This document shows positions 1 to 11,530 of a stretch of DNA of 64,000 nt, piece after piece (position 1 is the stretch's first letter; each line of letters starts with the position of its first letter). The position numbers and the translations under genes were made by a program. This DNA comes from Symbiodinium natans. Taxonomy: Eukaryota > Sar > Dinophyceae > Suessiales > Symbiodiniaceae. The notes beneath the pieces were generated by a model, which saw only the letters and a list, made by a program, of their open reading frames with translations, had not been told where the DNA came from and ran no database searches. The stretch spans positions 217,984 through 281,983 of the forward strand of contig CAJNDS010002776.1 of NCBI GenBank assembly GCA_905221605.1, written 5' to 3'.

Positions 1-19
1 GTCTGGAACACGCAAGCCG

Positions 20-365
20 ACCTGTTCATGTCTAAATGTCTGAGTGTCTGAGACAGTAAGACTCTTCGAACCCGGAATACACAGACCAGCAAGTCGGACA
101 GTCAGACAGTCAGACTCTTGAAGTCCAGCATACGCGGACCGAGATCAGACACTCAGACAGTCAGACTCTTTAAGGCCAGCTCGCGTCTGAATGTCAGTCT
201 CTAAGACCAGCTCGCGTCTGAATGTCTGAATTAGCGGACCAAGAAGGCAGACAGTCAGACACTCAGACAGTCAAACTCTTCAAGACCAACTCACGTCCGA
301 GGGTCTGAATGTCTGAGTGTCTGAGCGTCCGACTGTCTGAGTGTCTGACTGTCTGAGCGTCTGCT
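20..365. repeat. GTCTGA/TCAGAC clustered motif repeat
   Basis: The hexamer GTCTGA and its complement TCAGAC recur many times with 3-10 bp spacing. Runs of gtctgagt lie near 30-50 and 300-360, and runs of cagacactcagacagtcag lie near 95-170 and 245-275. Both orientations are present, so this is a degenerate inverted or tandem patchwork able to form many small hairpins. It lies just 3' of the channel gene on the minus strand. No coding signal is seen in it. Confidence 0.7.
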
Positions 366-589
366 GCAACCCCCTCCTCGCCCCCAATCCATGATTTCCT
401 TGCATGTCCCGCAGGCTTGCCGCATGAGGGATGCATTATGCCCTGGTCACAGAAAGGCCAAAAGGCCTCCCAGGTCTGCTACAAGCTTATTTTGACTTGC
501 TCCGTAGGTCGGAGATAAAAGCAGCAAGAGCGACAGAGCGACAGAAGCACCAACGCGGCAGCACATCACGACGTGTCAGTCCTGGTGCT

Positions 590-1399
590 ACAACGTACTT
601 GCACAAACTGCTCAGAATGTCGTGGATGTGGGAAAACTCGTCTGCAGTGAACTTGCGCAACTCAACAATGTCCTCGCAGGCCCAACGCATTGTACTTCAC
701 CATTGGATTTAGAACAGTAGCAGGTTCAATGGTTCTCAAACGGGCCTTGACGGTGGTCTGATTGGAGCCCCGCAACGTGAGGATGCCCCGCATGAAGTCA
801 CCAAATGTTAGCGGCTCGCCATCTTCGAACAACAGCTTGCCTAGGAGGGCTTTTCGTTTAACGAAGTACGAAGTCGCTCGCTCTCCCACTTAAGGCCGGC
901 AAGGTTCACAGGTCATCATTGGTCAGACTACGTGCAACAGGTGGACAAGCACCAGCAAAAGTCAATGCATTCTAGCAGCGTGTCGTTTAATCAGTTTAAT
1001 CTAGGGTTTAGGAGAATTCTCCGTGCGACGACTCTTTACTTTGCCAGGTCTGTTTAAAGTTCAGTGCAGACTTGTTCATCATGGTCAGTTCCCTTAGTCC
1101 CTTGAAGGTCATCTTGGCGCAAGATTCTGGGGTTTAAATCCACCCCCATGGGGGCTCAGCTGATCAGCTGAGCTGCCATAATCCAGGGCAGCTTCCACAT
1201 CGACTCCCAAGCTTGCGAGGGCCGTCATGGCCTGACACAGTGATGGCATGCAGGAAGGGGTGACCGTCTCTTTTGTGCTCTGTTTTCTTGTGTGCTACGT
1301 TTACTTACAGACTATTTGTGTGCGTGTGTGTTGTGCGGGTGCGCGTGTGTGTTTTGAGTGAGTGAGTGAGTGAGTTAGAGAGTCTCTGTGTGTGTGTGT

Positions 1400-1433
<34 letters not shown>

Positions 1434-4400
1434 CTGTGTGTCTGTGTGTCTGTGTGTCTGTGTGTCTGTGTGTCTGTGTGTCTGTGTGTCTGTGTGTCTG
1501 TGTGTCTGTGTGTCTGTGTGTCTGTGTGTCTGTGTGTCTGTGTGTCTGTGTCTGTGTCTGTCTCTGTGTGTGTGTGTGTTTGTTTGTTTGTGTGCGTTTG
1601 TGTGTGTTTGTGTGATTGTGCGTGTGTGCGTCTGTGTGTCCGCGTGATTCTCTTTGTGTGTGTGTGTGTGTGTGTGTGCGTGTTTGTGCGTCGGTGGTTG
1701 TGTGCACTGCGGGGGAGCGGGTGGGGGTTGGAGGTGTGGGCGGCTGCGAGCGCGCGGGCACGCGCGTGGGTGTGCCTGTGTGAGACAGATGCTGATACCT
1801 GCAGCGAGCACAAATGTTCTTGAGGCTCCAAATGCTCTGCACTACAGCATTTCCCCACGTGCAAGTTCACCATTTCGAGGAGTCCTAAGTGTTAGTTGTG
1901 GTTTGTCCAAGATGCTCTCAGCACTCCTAGTGCTCGGAAATACAGCATTTCACACAAAACGTTTCGATGCACAGGCTACGGAATGCCTCGTCATAGCTTA
2001 AAGTAGCACAAAACCATGAACAAATTCTTTCAAAACCGCTGGTGAACAGCCGACAATCCCTGATTGCAATTGCCGTTCGATGCCCTGATTGTGCCTCCGG
2101 CGTGCGAAGCACTTTGCGGTATTCCTGTTCTGAGATCCTGTTGTCTCCATCCTCATCAGCATGTCCTTACAGGTCAGGAGCGTATTCCCTTCACATGTGG
2201 CAAATTGTTTCGGGGACTTGGTGGCAGAGCCAAAGTGAGCATCAGGCCTTTGTCAATCATCTCCCACAGGACCTTCTTTGCAAAGTCGACTTCCAACTGT
2301 TCCCTCTCAATGGTCGACACCGTCTTGACTGCCTGCATGGGCAATCATGGGCAAGCCTAGCAGCATGGCCTTGGCAACGACTATAGGACTAGGACAGGAT
2401 TTACACCTTACATCACCTTACATGGACGGATTTACTGAATCTACTGTCAAGCTCCCCAAGAAGCCTCCACCAGGACTCCGAGAAGCATGTTCATCACAGT
2501 CAAGGACCCGAACAGAATGAAGACCAGTATCAACGCAGCTAGGATCCAACTCTCCTGGCGTACGCTTTTGGTTGAGGAGCTGTCGCACTTGAGCGCGCAG
2601 CGCTCAATCAAACTCGGCCAGCTTTGCCAAAGAAGATCAAGAAGCACAGACTTACCTTTGACATGTGCACCTGTGATACCACTTCAAAGCTTGCATTCTT
2701 ACATCTCTTGGCTAGCTTCTGGACACCTCTGATGTGTCAAGATTAGGCATGATCTGACCATTACCATGTGCTTTCTTTCTTGATTGCAGCTTCAGCTTTC
2801 ATGCTTTATTAATTTATTAACATTGCAGTACGCTTCTTTCTTAGGTTTGGGTGATCTTTCCTTCTCAATGTTGCAGAAGATCAATCTAGCAGGATTGGTT
2901 CTGTTTTGGGCATCCACTTCATGAAGCATCTGGGAGTTTGCCCGTTGGTGAACCGGACAACCGATTTCGTCTTCTGCTCACGCCAGCGGCATGGAGTCCT
3001 CGGCGACTGCCTCGATGATGACCTGCTGGTCGGTGAGGATACACTTCCTGCAGAGCAAAGAAAGGCGTGTGGAGCAAAGCGAGGCGTGTGCAGCTCTAAA
3101 AGACGCAGCGGCCAGCTTTGTTCGCTGCCGAGACGCAAGAGCAACGTCCAAATTGCGGTGCCCATGGAGCCGAAGAATGTCGTCTCCAGAATGGTTCCAC
3201 GGCTAAACTGCACGAAGGCCACGCCTCAGTGCAGTAGGATGGCTGCGAGGGGCCTGTTGCATACGTATGCAGGCGTGGCCAGGGAGCAACAAGCGCGCAA
3301 TAGTGATCGGCAGCCCAGGTGCTGAAAACGTAGGTAAACATCAGCAGTAGGACCAAAGTGAAGAACCTCAGATCAGCTGACATCCCACAGCCACAGCAGG
3401 CCGCAGCCGTTACCTCTCTTGCAGACTCTTGCTTGTGCAGCATCAAGCAAACATACTATGCGTTACTGGCGACTTACGACAGACTCTACAATGCTTGGCT
3501 TAACGTTGACCTCCGCCATTCCCGCTGAGGAGCACGGAACGGCATGCAACCATCATGCCTACGGCCACAAACAACAAAGACTGCGCGGCGTTCTTTCCAC
3601 TGCAAAAACAGTATGAACTGCACAGCTTGTTGAGGTGATCGTTTTGTGCATGTGCCACATGTTCCCTTGCGCTCTGGTCAGGATCTGCCAGCCAGAAATT
3701 CATGCCTATGTCTCATACTGCAGTCGACACATTCCCTACTTTTCCCCTCAAATAGGATGCAGCCTTTGATCAGAATCATCAGCTCCGGCATCAAACGCAC
3801 AAGGCGGGCCATTCTCGCAGTTCGGAGCACTCGCAGAACCCGCGCGACACGGAGAACCTGGGAACAGTCAGCGACTTTTTTTGTGTCACTTCTCCCCCCC
3901 CCTACTTGTACCTTTCGGAATCTTGTTGCTAGCTCAGTGGCAGAAGCGCCTCCCGTCATAGTGTCGCCGGTTGTCGCTGAGATCGCATGCGCCAAAGGAA
4001 AAAACCAAGTCTCGAAGGACATCAAGGCGACCAGGAACACGTCAAACAAGAACCAGATGTCTCGTAGAGCAGAACATTTACGCGCGTAAGTCCACAACCG
4101 AACAATAAGCTCGAAGGCAAAGAACAAGCAAAACAGGTTCTCAACGATGATGAAGCCGACATCAGCTTCAGACAAAATCTCAGCCCTGTTGAATTCGATG
4201 TCCACTGAAATCCACATGGCATTTAAGAAGATGATGGCCATAGTGAAGCGCTCGAAGTAGGGATGCGTGGCAAACTCGTAGCAGCGCCCACTCAACTCCA
4301 CGACTTCTCCCGCTACCGCCTCTCCAAACTCATCTGTGGCGCGTTTGCGGACCGCGCTGCGAGCAAGCTCGGGATCCAGTTGGACAAGCCTGGGCATTCA

Positions 4401-4590
4401 ATGCACTCACGCCCCACAACACAGGGACCGAAGAATGGAACGGACACGACGTTAAAGCATAGCAAGCGGCATGCCCTTCTGCTGCTGTTCATCGGCATCC
4501 TTTTTTATCTTGGCCTTCTCATTTCGCGTCAGCTTCTCTACCTCCAGGTCAAGTCTGGTGGGCTCAAGCTGCCAGTGCATGTGGTGCGCA
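590..4590 (-). CDS. Voltage-gated cation channel, single 6-TM domain with EF-hand (multi-exon)
   Basis: This is a plasma-membrane voltage-gated cation channel of the Na/Ca superfamily, in the single-repeat form common in dinoflagellates. Minus-strand exons in order are: about 4590-4460 (basic linker, EVEKLTRNEKAKIKKD); about 4400-3912 (S1-S3); 3857-3764 (S4, with arginines in LRVARVLRVLRTARMARLVR); from 3558 (GMMVACRSV, S4-S5 linker); about 3375-3318 (S5, FFTLVLLLMFTYVFS); about 3232-3150 (FVQFSRGTILETTFFGSMGT and the pore helix); about 3055-2990 (LTDQQVIIEAVAEDSMPL); about 2560-2465 (S6, LVFILFGSLTVMNMLLGVLV); about 2345-2225 (VKTVSTIEREQLEVDFAKK); about 2160-2060 (EF-hand loop DEDGDNRISEQE with Asp at 1, 3 and 5 and Glu at 12); about 888-746 (FMRGILTLRGSNQTTVK); and 672-592 (DIVELRKFTADEFSHIHDIL). 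Introns at 3858-3911 (GT-AG, 54 bp), 3559-3763 (GC-AG) and 673-745 (GC-AG) keep the frame. The first exon and true stop are unresolved, and some boundaries are approximate. The family call is firm; ion selectivity is not. Confidence 0.85.
1335..1690. repeat. TG / TCTGTGTG microsatellite inside a channel intron
   Basis: A (TG)n run at about 1385-1434 passes into a regular 8-bp TCTGTGTG array (about 1434-1545), then back to interrupted TG until about 1680. It falls between the EF-hand exon and the 888-746 exon of the channel, so it is intronic. The long Cys-Val and His-Thr reading frames here are repeat artefacts. Confidence 0.9.
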
Positions 4591-5303
4591 GTGACATGAA
4601 CTTAGAAAAGTGCCTCAGCAGCATCCAGCAAAGATGGAATGGATTCCTGAGAAGCTCAGCTATGTTTGGGGGCATGCCATGGCTTGAAACTGCGTAGATG
4701 TAGGCAACCGGAGCATTCTGGGGTTTTCTTCCCACCTGTTTCACACGCGTTTACGGGGAGAAGGTCAGAGACATATTAGAGCCCAAGTTAAGATGACAAG
4801 GTGTGCTTCGGGCAGGCCCCAGGGCAGACAGTCCTCACAGAACAGCAACCAAGCAACAATCCAAAACCATAGATATTCGAAACAAGCCCTGGAACGCCCA
4901 GCCAAGAAAGGGTTTAGGGTTTAGGGTCTGGATCATCCTGTTTCAGTGCCTCACGTGCGGAACACACATCACTGACACTTGCGTTGGATCTCTTGACAGG
5001 CTGCTGGTGCGGCTGGGGATGTCCTTGGCTTGAGAAAAACTCTTCCGAACTCAGGGTCCATTCTGAAAGGGACAACTCTGGCTCCCCCGAATCCGTGCCT
5101 TTTCAACTATTTCACGACCTAGCGTTCCCGGGCTCAAGGACTCAGATGGACTCAGAAGGCAGAAGGGAACAGGAAATCATAGGAACCCCAATCGGACAGC
5201 AGATGCAAGCGGCTTCGGAATCCAAGACATTCGGCGCTTGCGTTGCTTCTGCACTGCTGGAAAGAGAGCTCCGAAGGAGAAACGTTTCACCTGCTCATTG
5301 CAT

Positions 5304-5400
5304 GTGGGGCTTTCCGTAGGGGTACCTTATGGGGGGTCCTTATTATAAGGGGATCCTACTATTTGGGGGTGTATATTAAGGGTCGCGTTTGTTTCGAAAT
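5304..5400 (+). mobile_element. ~100-bp GGGGATCC inverted-repeat element, copy 1
   Basis: This is a copy of a dispersed short family with the ordered landmarks ggggtacc, ggtccttattat, ggggatcctactatttggg, and a distal tttcgaaat terminus. The left end resembles the inverted terminus gggg(t)ttTcCg. It lies upstream of the channel exons. Compare copies at 9822, 28176, 33515, 34548 and 48467. Confidence 0.6.
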
Positions 5401-5699
5401 TCGAAGAGATGGCACTCCCTGTGAAAGCAAGCATGCCACAGCTTACGTCGCTTCAAGACCTCTAGCTCACTCCACTTCTGCAGCCGTCCTACAGCAGGGC
5501 GGGGGCCTCGCTCGCGGTGCTGCCTTGGCTTTTGCGGCCACCTGACACCGGAATCGCTGCGGCAGCCGCTGCAGCCGCTACGCCTAGATCTTGCAGGAAT
5601 GACCTATATATCCCAAGAGTCCAGTGCAGCTATGTTTTTTTGTACCTTTCGGCACATGCACGAAGTGGTCTCATCACTTTTGGGGCCCTGGCTTACGTT

Positions 5700-6053
5700 C
5701 GACATATTCTGGATTCGGTCGAGTTCATCGTCCAATTGTTGCAGCGTCTTCTTTTGGTTGGCAATGAGCATGGAGCGGAAGGAGGTCAAGCTGTTCAGCG
5801 CCCGTTGAACTTCAGAACTGGGTTCTTGCCAGCTGCGGTTGCGCCTGAAGCCGGGATACTGCACCTCCTTCCGTGGCTGAGGTATGTTTACGCAGTTCGC
5901 GTTGAGAGATTCCTCAGATGAGTCGGAGTCGGAGCTGAAGCCATCCTCTGACTCATTCTTGGCCCATGCTTGTGGTGTGCCCTGGACTCCCTGGACGAGT
6001 TCTTCATTCTTTGAGGAGGCCGGAGCATCGTCTCCCAATCCGCTGGTCTTCAT
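5700..6053 (-). CDS. Unrecognised acidic/coiled-coil exon, possible N-terminal exon of the channel gene
   Basis: The minus frame starting at 6053 begins MKTSGLGDDAPASS. It has a Ser/Asp/Glu-rich stretch at about residues 33-50 (SSDSDSSEESLN) and then a helical segment from about residue 80 (EVQRALNSLTSFRSML followed by KKTLQQLDDELDRIQ). After LDRIQNMS the frame degrades, suggesting a donor near 5690. Composition and register look protein-like and unlike the other frames. It sits 1.1 kb upstream of the channel exons on the same strand, so it may be the cytoplasmic N-terminus of that gene or a separate small gene. No domain was recognised. Confidence 0.4.
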
Positions 6054-6059
6054 CCTTGC

Positions 6060-7840
6060 CTGGACTCTCTGCTCCCTTCAGGAGGAAAAGCAGCCGGCAA
6101 GCTGTCCAAACCTGTCTGCTCTGGAAGAGAAGCCGAAGATCAACCTGCAATATCGCCAATGCTTTTGCCTCAGTGAGATGCAGCAGGTGCCGGGCTGCGA
6201 CTGTGTTGAGCTCGAAGGCCGAGGTCGAGTGTGGCCATGATTGAGCCAGCAGGAGCCGCGGTCCAAGGTGTCAGTGTCATGACATGTCACGACAGAACCG
6301 CTTATCCCCTCCCCCCAAAAGTAGAATCTGCCAAAACAGCCCCTTGAGGTCTTGTTCATTTGTTTTTTGGGGGACAATCATCAGGTAGCCGGGAGTTCTG
6401 ACGAAGGGCATGGATCTTTCCATCACATTCTACACGATGCAAGGGAAGCGTATAACCATGTCGAGCAGGACCCTCGCCTCACTTTTTGCCTGCATAGGTA
6501 TGGAGGAAGTCACACCCACGCCTATGCAAAACACCATGATTGCTTTTCTGCTGCTGGGTGAAGCCTGAGCTTGGTAATCTACTGTTTGCCACAGGACGCG
6601 GATGCAACTTCCGAGTCCATTGAAATCCACCGAAACGGTCACTTGGGCTCTGGGCTCCACTGAGCTCTGCCACTCGAGGGCATCCGTGACTCCGTGATGC
6701 CGATGTACTGCGGAGCTGTACACTCTGTCAACAAGCCAAATACCAAGCATCACCTGCCCTTTGAGAGCCCAGCCTCAGCTCACACCTCTGAACTGCTCCT
6801 GCGCAGCGTTGGCGACAAAAGCGCCCGAGAACATCTTCAGTCTTGAAAGCAAGTAGGCTTGGGGAAGGCCACTTGGCATTGCAGGCATCCTGAACGACAG
6901 CCAGTCTTCGGCCGCAGCTCAAATTAGGGGGTTGTACGAAAATTGGGGAACCCCTAAACTAGGCCCTAAATACAGTAGTAGGAACGAAGGACTACTGTAC
7001 TTATGTTATGTGGCCGCATGCCAGGCAAGTCCAAAGGCTCCCAAACCTAGAATATCTGGCGACTGAGGACCAGCGAATGCACCCCTAGCATAGCACGTAT
7101 CTGGAATGCTCGCATGCGCTTCTTTTCTGATGCTGTGCAGTGCTTCTACGTGAGCTTGGTTTCGAAACGGTTGTGGGTCCAGTTTCGCGGTCCTTGCCAG
7201 AAGCATGCGAGAAGGTCTCTGGATAGTGCCCAATCTAGTCCTATCCTGTGCTCCGAAAGAAGGTCACATATGGCATGTAAGCACACATGCGACAAGCAGC
7301 AATAGGCTGTTTAGCTGGACAGATGATCTGGTACAGACAAAGTCTGTTTGCTCAACGAGTTTCTACATTCTCTGACAAGGGGCAATTTTTATCATACTGG
7401 CAGGTGCACACCACACCCTTCAGTCCCCCATTCTTCCGTACCCGAAGTGCAGAGGCCCCCTTCATACTGAGACGACATATTCGTGCCCTTCGAGACATCC
7501 TTGGTGGTTTCGACAGGCTGAAAAAACAGATGCCAATGGGCAAGGTTGTTTCGTTGAACTGCATAAACAACGTGACAGCATAGCAACAATCCACCATTCC
7601 TTGTATCAGTAGTGTACCAATATACTAATTACTATACAGTATCATACTACAATCATGTAGTAGTAGCAGTAGTAATAATAATAAAATGCAATAACAATTT
7701 AGTATTACTACTAGCGGAACAGCGCATATGCCGCCTCAAGCCAAGGCACAGGGGGACGTTCGCACAGACGCGAGTGGACCGCAGCCCCCCGCATCCACAC
7801 CCCCGTCTCGGCCTAAGCTTTGGGGCTTTGAGGTCCGCAG
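6060..7840. other. No confident gene
   Basis: This stretch is unique-looking sequence with short open frames only. The minus frame at 6430-6753 (segment VSVDFNGLGSCIRVLWQ) could hold an exon but has no recognisable family. The stretch also holds a reverse fragment of the GGGGATCC element near 6925 and an AT-rich patch at about 7610-7700. Confidence 0.4.
6925..6980 (-). mobile_element. Fragment of the GGGGATCC inverted-repeat family, reverse orientation
   Basis: The sequence ggggttgtacgaaaattggggaacccct read on the opposite strand matches the family's right end (ggggt.cccc then tttcgtaaaccccc). The left half is not evident, so it is a truncated or diverged copy. Confidence 0.4.
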
Positions 7841-7845
7841 CTTGA

Positions 7846-7933
7846 GATGTTCCCACTTATACTAACAGTCCTTAATGGGGACTGTAGTCCTCCCTAATAT
7901 AATCCTTAGAAAGGACTGTTGGGGGGGAACATC
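7846..7933. mobile_element. Foldback (MITE-like) element, ~88 bp
   Basis: The outer arms gatgttccc (7846-7854) and gggaacatc (7925-7933) are exact inverted repeats. The inner arms acagtcctt (7865-7873) and aaggactgt (7911-7919) are also exact inverted repeats at matching spacing, so the whole segment can fold as one hairpin. The internal sequence is AT-rich and non-coding. It is probably a small non-autonomous transposon remnant. Confidence 0.6.
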
Positions 7934-7949
7934 CCAATCCAGATCTTTG

Positions 7950-8480
7950 GATGAGTGTCAAGGGCAGAAGACAGATGATCCCTCAACAATGTTGCCCAGC
8001 TACAGCAGCACGGCATCATCTCCGGAACGACCTTTGGCAGCTTGAGCATGTGCGGCTTGCAGATAGAAGTTCTGTACTCAAGGCGAACGTTCCGTCCTTG
8101 CTGGAGTTCTTCTTAGATCTTTGTGAGGGCTCTGGAGCAACCTGTGAGCTCGCGCTCTCTCTTCCTTTTTCTCTGCTTATGCTAAGTTATTTGGGTGAGT
8201 GTCCCATTTCTTTCTTCCCTCCTTTGCCGCTTTGTTGTTGCCCTCGCGCGTTCACCGTAAAATCAAGGAAAGGCAGTCTGCTTGGGGTGTGTGGCGCATT
8301 CATCTTAGATGCTCGCATCGTTCTTGCATGTTCTCGCCCCCCTAAGTTAACTCCATCATCACTTGCCGCTCACAAGCCCTGCGTGCTTGGGCACAGTTCC
8401 CAGGTGAGTTCAACAACTCCATCGCCTACACTTTTGTTGATGTGATTTGCTCTTTCAACTCCGGCATCGGGCCCTATTCC
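7950..8480. other. No confident gene; weak plus-strand frame
   Basis: A plus-strand frame from 7951 stays open for 164 codons. It contains a plausible helical piece (LKANVPSLLEFFLDLCE, about 8070-8130) followed by composition unlike a protein. It may contain one exon, but there is no family match and no clear splice pair. Confidence 0.25.
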
Positions 8481-8499
8481 TATTAGAGATGCATGCGTA

Positions 8500-9811
8500 T
8501 TCATGCAAGCGGGCGACGAACCGTGCAGGTGGGATCAAGTCTCGGCACAAGCCTCGGCAACGAAGTGCACAACACTTGGCCTGTTGTGGGAAGTTCCCTG
8601 CCAGAACGGCAGCTGTATCAGTCGCAATACAGGAAGATGAGACTCTGAGGCCGGGGCCAGAGCCTTGAAAGCCATCAACGCACGAGAGCATCTTGTAGAT
8701 TGCTGGTTCGAAGCAGATGTCGTATGCCTGGAGCCCATCTGACATCTCGTTTGCCGTGTGGGCAAAAAAGGATCCCGCGGCATCTTATAATGCCTCTTAG
8801 GCCCAGTTCAAAACCCACACTCTCCATCCAGCCATCGTCAAGGTATGTCAAGTTATGTCAAGTTGTCAACAATGATGTCGAAACGGTGTTGCGGACAGGA
8901 GGCTTGTTGTAGAACGTGTTCTACCTCGGGCATCGCTGTGAGATTGTCATGCCAGCCCACTGCGGCAACTGGGGCCGGAGCTGGCAGCATGGCAGTTCCA
9001 CACACACACACACACACATACACATGCAAATGTGTTTGAGATCTATCAGCAGTGAACTTGGCCTATCCTATCCTTTTTGCAGGCCATGATTCTTCGATGA
9101 TGCTGCCTCCTCGCTTCAGGCAGACACTATGGCAACAATTCTGAGAAGTCAGTTGCATGCAGTATCACACAGGCAAGTGCTCCAGGACAACGGTATCACA
9201 TTTGAGGGTGCAAGTGCAGCACTCAGCTCTCAAGTCGGACATTCTCAGGAAGCCCGGTGCTGCCAAGGAGCGCGTTCGTGAGCCGCACACGTGAGTGGCA
9301 TGCGTCGAGCGGGCACCGCAGCGCAGGGACTGCGGGATGCAGAGCCCCTGCCTAAGACAATCACATCACATGCAGCTAAGCTAACCCTCTGTGTCAAGCA
9401 GTGTTCTCCAAGGAGCTGGATCTTCGACCGCAACGAACCTTAAAAAGGCAGCGTGGCGAATGAGTGGAGTGGAGCATCTACGGCTGCAATGGGCAACATT
9501 TGAGGTTGCCAAGTGTTCTCACTAGTATTTACCTAGGTGCATAGCTTGATCCTTTCACCCCGGCTTCTGAGCCTACATGAAACTAGGGCCCCTGGTGTTC
9601 TGATTGCCCCACAGGCTCCCAAGAACCCCAAACCCTGTGAACAACGCGCAGAAGAGAAGGAACCCAGGAGGTCAGTCAGTTCGGGATACAATGCCGAGGG
9701 TGACAAGTACGACAGGTGGCTCGCATCGAACGATGGCGCTACCACCACCGGAGTTGGGCGTTCCACCAGGCGTTCGCCGACCTGAGCACAGGCAATGCAA
9801 CACAGGAGCAT
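8500..9811 (-). CDS. Unrecognised minus-strand exon cluster
   Basis: Three minus-strand segments have protein-like composition: about 9785-9640 (VGERLVERPTPVVVAP, then LSPSALYPELTDLLGSFSS), about 8990-8865 (WHDNLTAMPEVEHVLQQ, then RFDIIVDNL), and about 8760-8660 (SDGLQAYDICFEPAIYKML). Each lies in a different frame and is bounded by AG dinucleotides, as expected for short dinoflagellate exons. Whether they belong to one gene is unknown, and no family was recognised. A CA microsatellite (about 9001-9022) lies between them. Confidence 0.3.
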
Positions 9812-9821
9812 CCGAACGTAT

Positions 9822-9928
9822 GGGGGTTTCGGAATTTAGGGGTACCTTATTGGGGGTCCTTATTATGAGGGGATCCTCCTATTTCGGGGTCTATATTTAT
9901 TGGGGGCCCCCTATTTCGCAAACCCTCG
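9822..9928 (+). mobile_element. ~105-bp GGGGATCC inverted-repeat element, copy 2 (most complete)
   Basis: The left end gggggtttcggaat and right end atttcgcaaaccctc are imperfect inverted repeats. Between them run ggggtacc, ggtccttattat, ggggatcctcctatttcgg and gggggcccc. Both ends are followed by CGTAT-like sequence (cgta before, cgtat after), which could be a target-site remnant. Confidence 0.65.
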
Positions 9929-10300
9929 TATCCCGCAAGGCCCAGTGTTCGCCGCGTGGCAGCACGGCGGGCGCTGCGATCAGCGCGAGCACGCCGTGGG
10001 CTGTGGCGGGCACCAGCAAAGCGGCTGCGGCCTTCCGGCATTCTCTGCTCCCGGCGGGCCAGGATACACACTGTCTCAATTTCAACTGACCGCCTTATTT
10101 AAACTCTAAACCCTATGTAAAGCCTTTTGAACCCTAAACCCTCATTAATGTCCGCTATACAAGTTAAACTTTTTTACCAGCAGTGGTTTTGCCGGCGGCC
10201 GCCTGCGCAGCGGGCAGCGCGCGGAGTGCGCGGAGTTGGCTGTTGCGTGCATCTGGAACCCATTGAAAGCTGCTCCAAGGCCTGGTTGCACAAGACTTGG

Positions 10301-10401
10301 AGGTTCATGGGTAGGTATACGTAGGGTTACAAGTATCACTATTCTACTTAGAACCCCACTTAGGGTGCTTATCACCGTACTTCTAACTACCCAATGAACC
10401 T
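10301..10401. mobile_element. Foldback element, ~100 bp, arms AGGTTCATGGGTAG
   Basis: The left arm aggttcatgggtag (10301-10314) is the inverted complement, with one extra base, of ctacccaatgaacct (10387-10401). The intervening 70 bp is AT-rich and non-coding. A related single arm, ggaggttcatgg, recurs near 59581, so the element may be repeated. Confidence 0.5.
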
Positions 10402-11260
10402 AAAAGTAGGATCATACTATGTCTTTTGGTTGCTTTGGGGTTACTTGTGGGTCTGAGTATATACGACCAGCTATTAAGTGCACGTCTTGTGGGCGTTCCG
10501 GACATTTCCTGACTCTGGTAATTGTGGTAGAAACGACTAGCGAAAACGACTTGCACAAGTGTCTGCGATACGACTTAGATACCGGATGATACCGGTCTTG
10601 TCGTAGGTCGTGGAGAGTTTTGGAATGCCTGAGCCTCGTCAACAGTTCTGAAAACATGCAATGAAGCTGGAAACTCGTAGCTGAAATGAACACATGATAT
10701 GGTTCCGATGTCCAGGGCTTCGAAACCTTTTGGTGCAACTATCTTACGTCATGCCCAAACCATGCTGCATAATCAAACGCCGGCCCTATGGCTACATCTT
10801 GATGACTTGCCAAGATTTTGTCAAACGTGCGCGGCTTGTGGCTAATGGCTCGGCTGATTAAGGCTGATCGTCTCGGGGGTTGCCTCTACTACAGTAGTAC
10901 CATCACAGTCGCCAAGCGAGAGAAGCAAGAAGAATAACAGAAGACAGCGATACACGCCTCCACTGGCTCACTGCATGCTGACCACAGCTCTGTGGGCGTC
11001 TCTGTCACGTCAATCAGGTTGATGATGCTGGGGAGCTCCTGACAAAAATGGACTTCTGATCCAACTGCTTATACCTGATCTTTGTTCTGAGCAGCGGCAA
11101 CTAGCAGTAACTACTAGTAACTGCAACTCGCCGCAACTGCTGCAGCATTGGTGCAATTACGTGCCCGGAAGCGGCTCCTTCTCACGTGGTGGCTCGAGGA
11201 CGGTCACAGAGCAACATGCCATCACCACGTTAGCCTATCAGGGCACCGGCTGATTGCAGA
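10402..11260. other. No gene recognised
   Basis: This is non-repetitive sequence with only short open frames. The minus frame at 10412-10738 is open for 108 codons but shows no domain and no protein-like bias. Confidence 0.4.
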
Positions 11261-11263
11261 GCA

Positions 11264-11287
11264 CAAGAGGAGCAGCAGAAGCAGCAG

Positions 11288-11333
<46 letters not shown>

Positions 11334-11530
11334 AGAAGAAGAAGAAGAAGAAGAAGAAGAAGAAGAAGAAGAAGAAGAAGAAGAAGAAGAAGAAGAAGAA
11401 GCAGCAGCAGCAGCACACAAGCGCGAGAGTGAGAGAGAGAGAGAGACAAAGAGAGAGCGAGAGCGAGAGCCAGAGCGAGAACGCAAAAGAGAAACAAAAA
11501 CCAGTGTGGGAGAGACGGAGAGAGTAGTGT
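11264..11530. repeat. (CAG)n-(GAA)n-(CAG)n then GA-rich microsatellite
   Basis: CAG triplets (11270-11330) run into GAA/AAG triplets (11330-11400), return to CAG (11400-11415), then pass into a GAGA-rich purine tract to about 11530. The poly-Leu, poly-Ser, poly-Glu and poly-Ala frames here are artefacts. The long purine strand could adopt triplex structures. Confidence 0.9.

Noticed and set aside
1301-1873. His-Thr and Cys-Val frames on both strands
   Set aside because: TG/CA microsatellite inside the channel intron.
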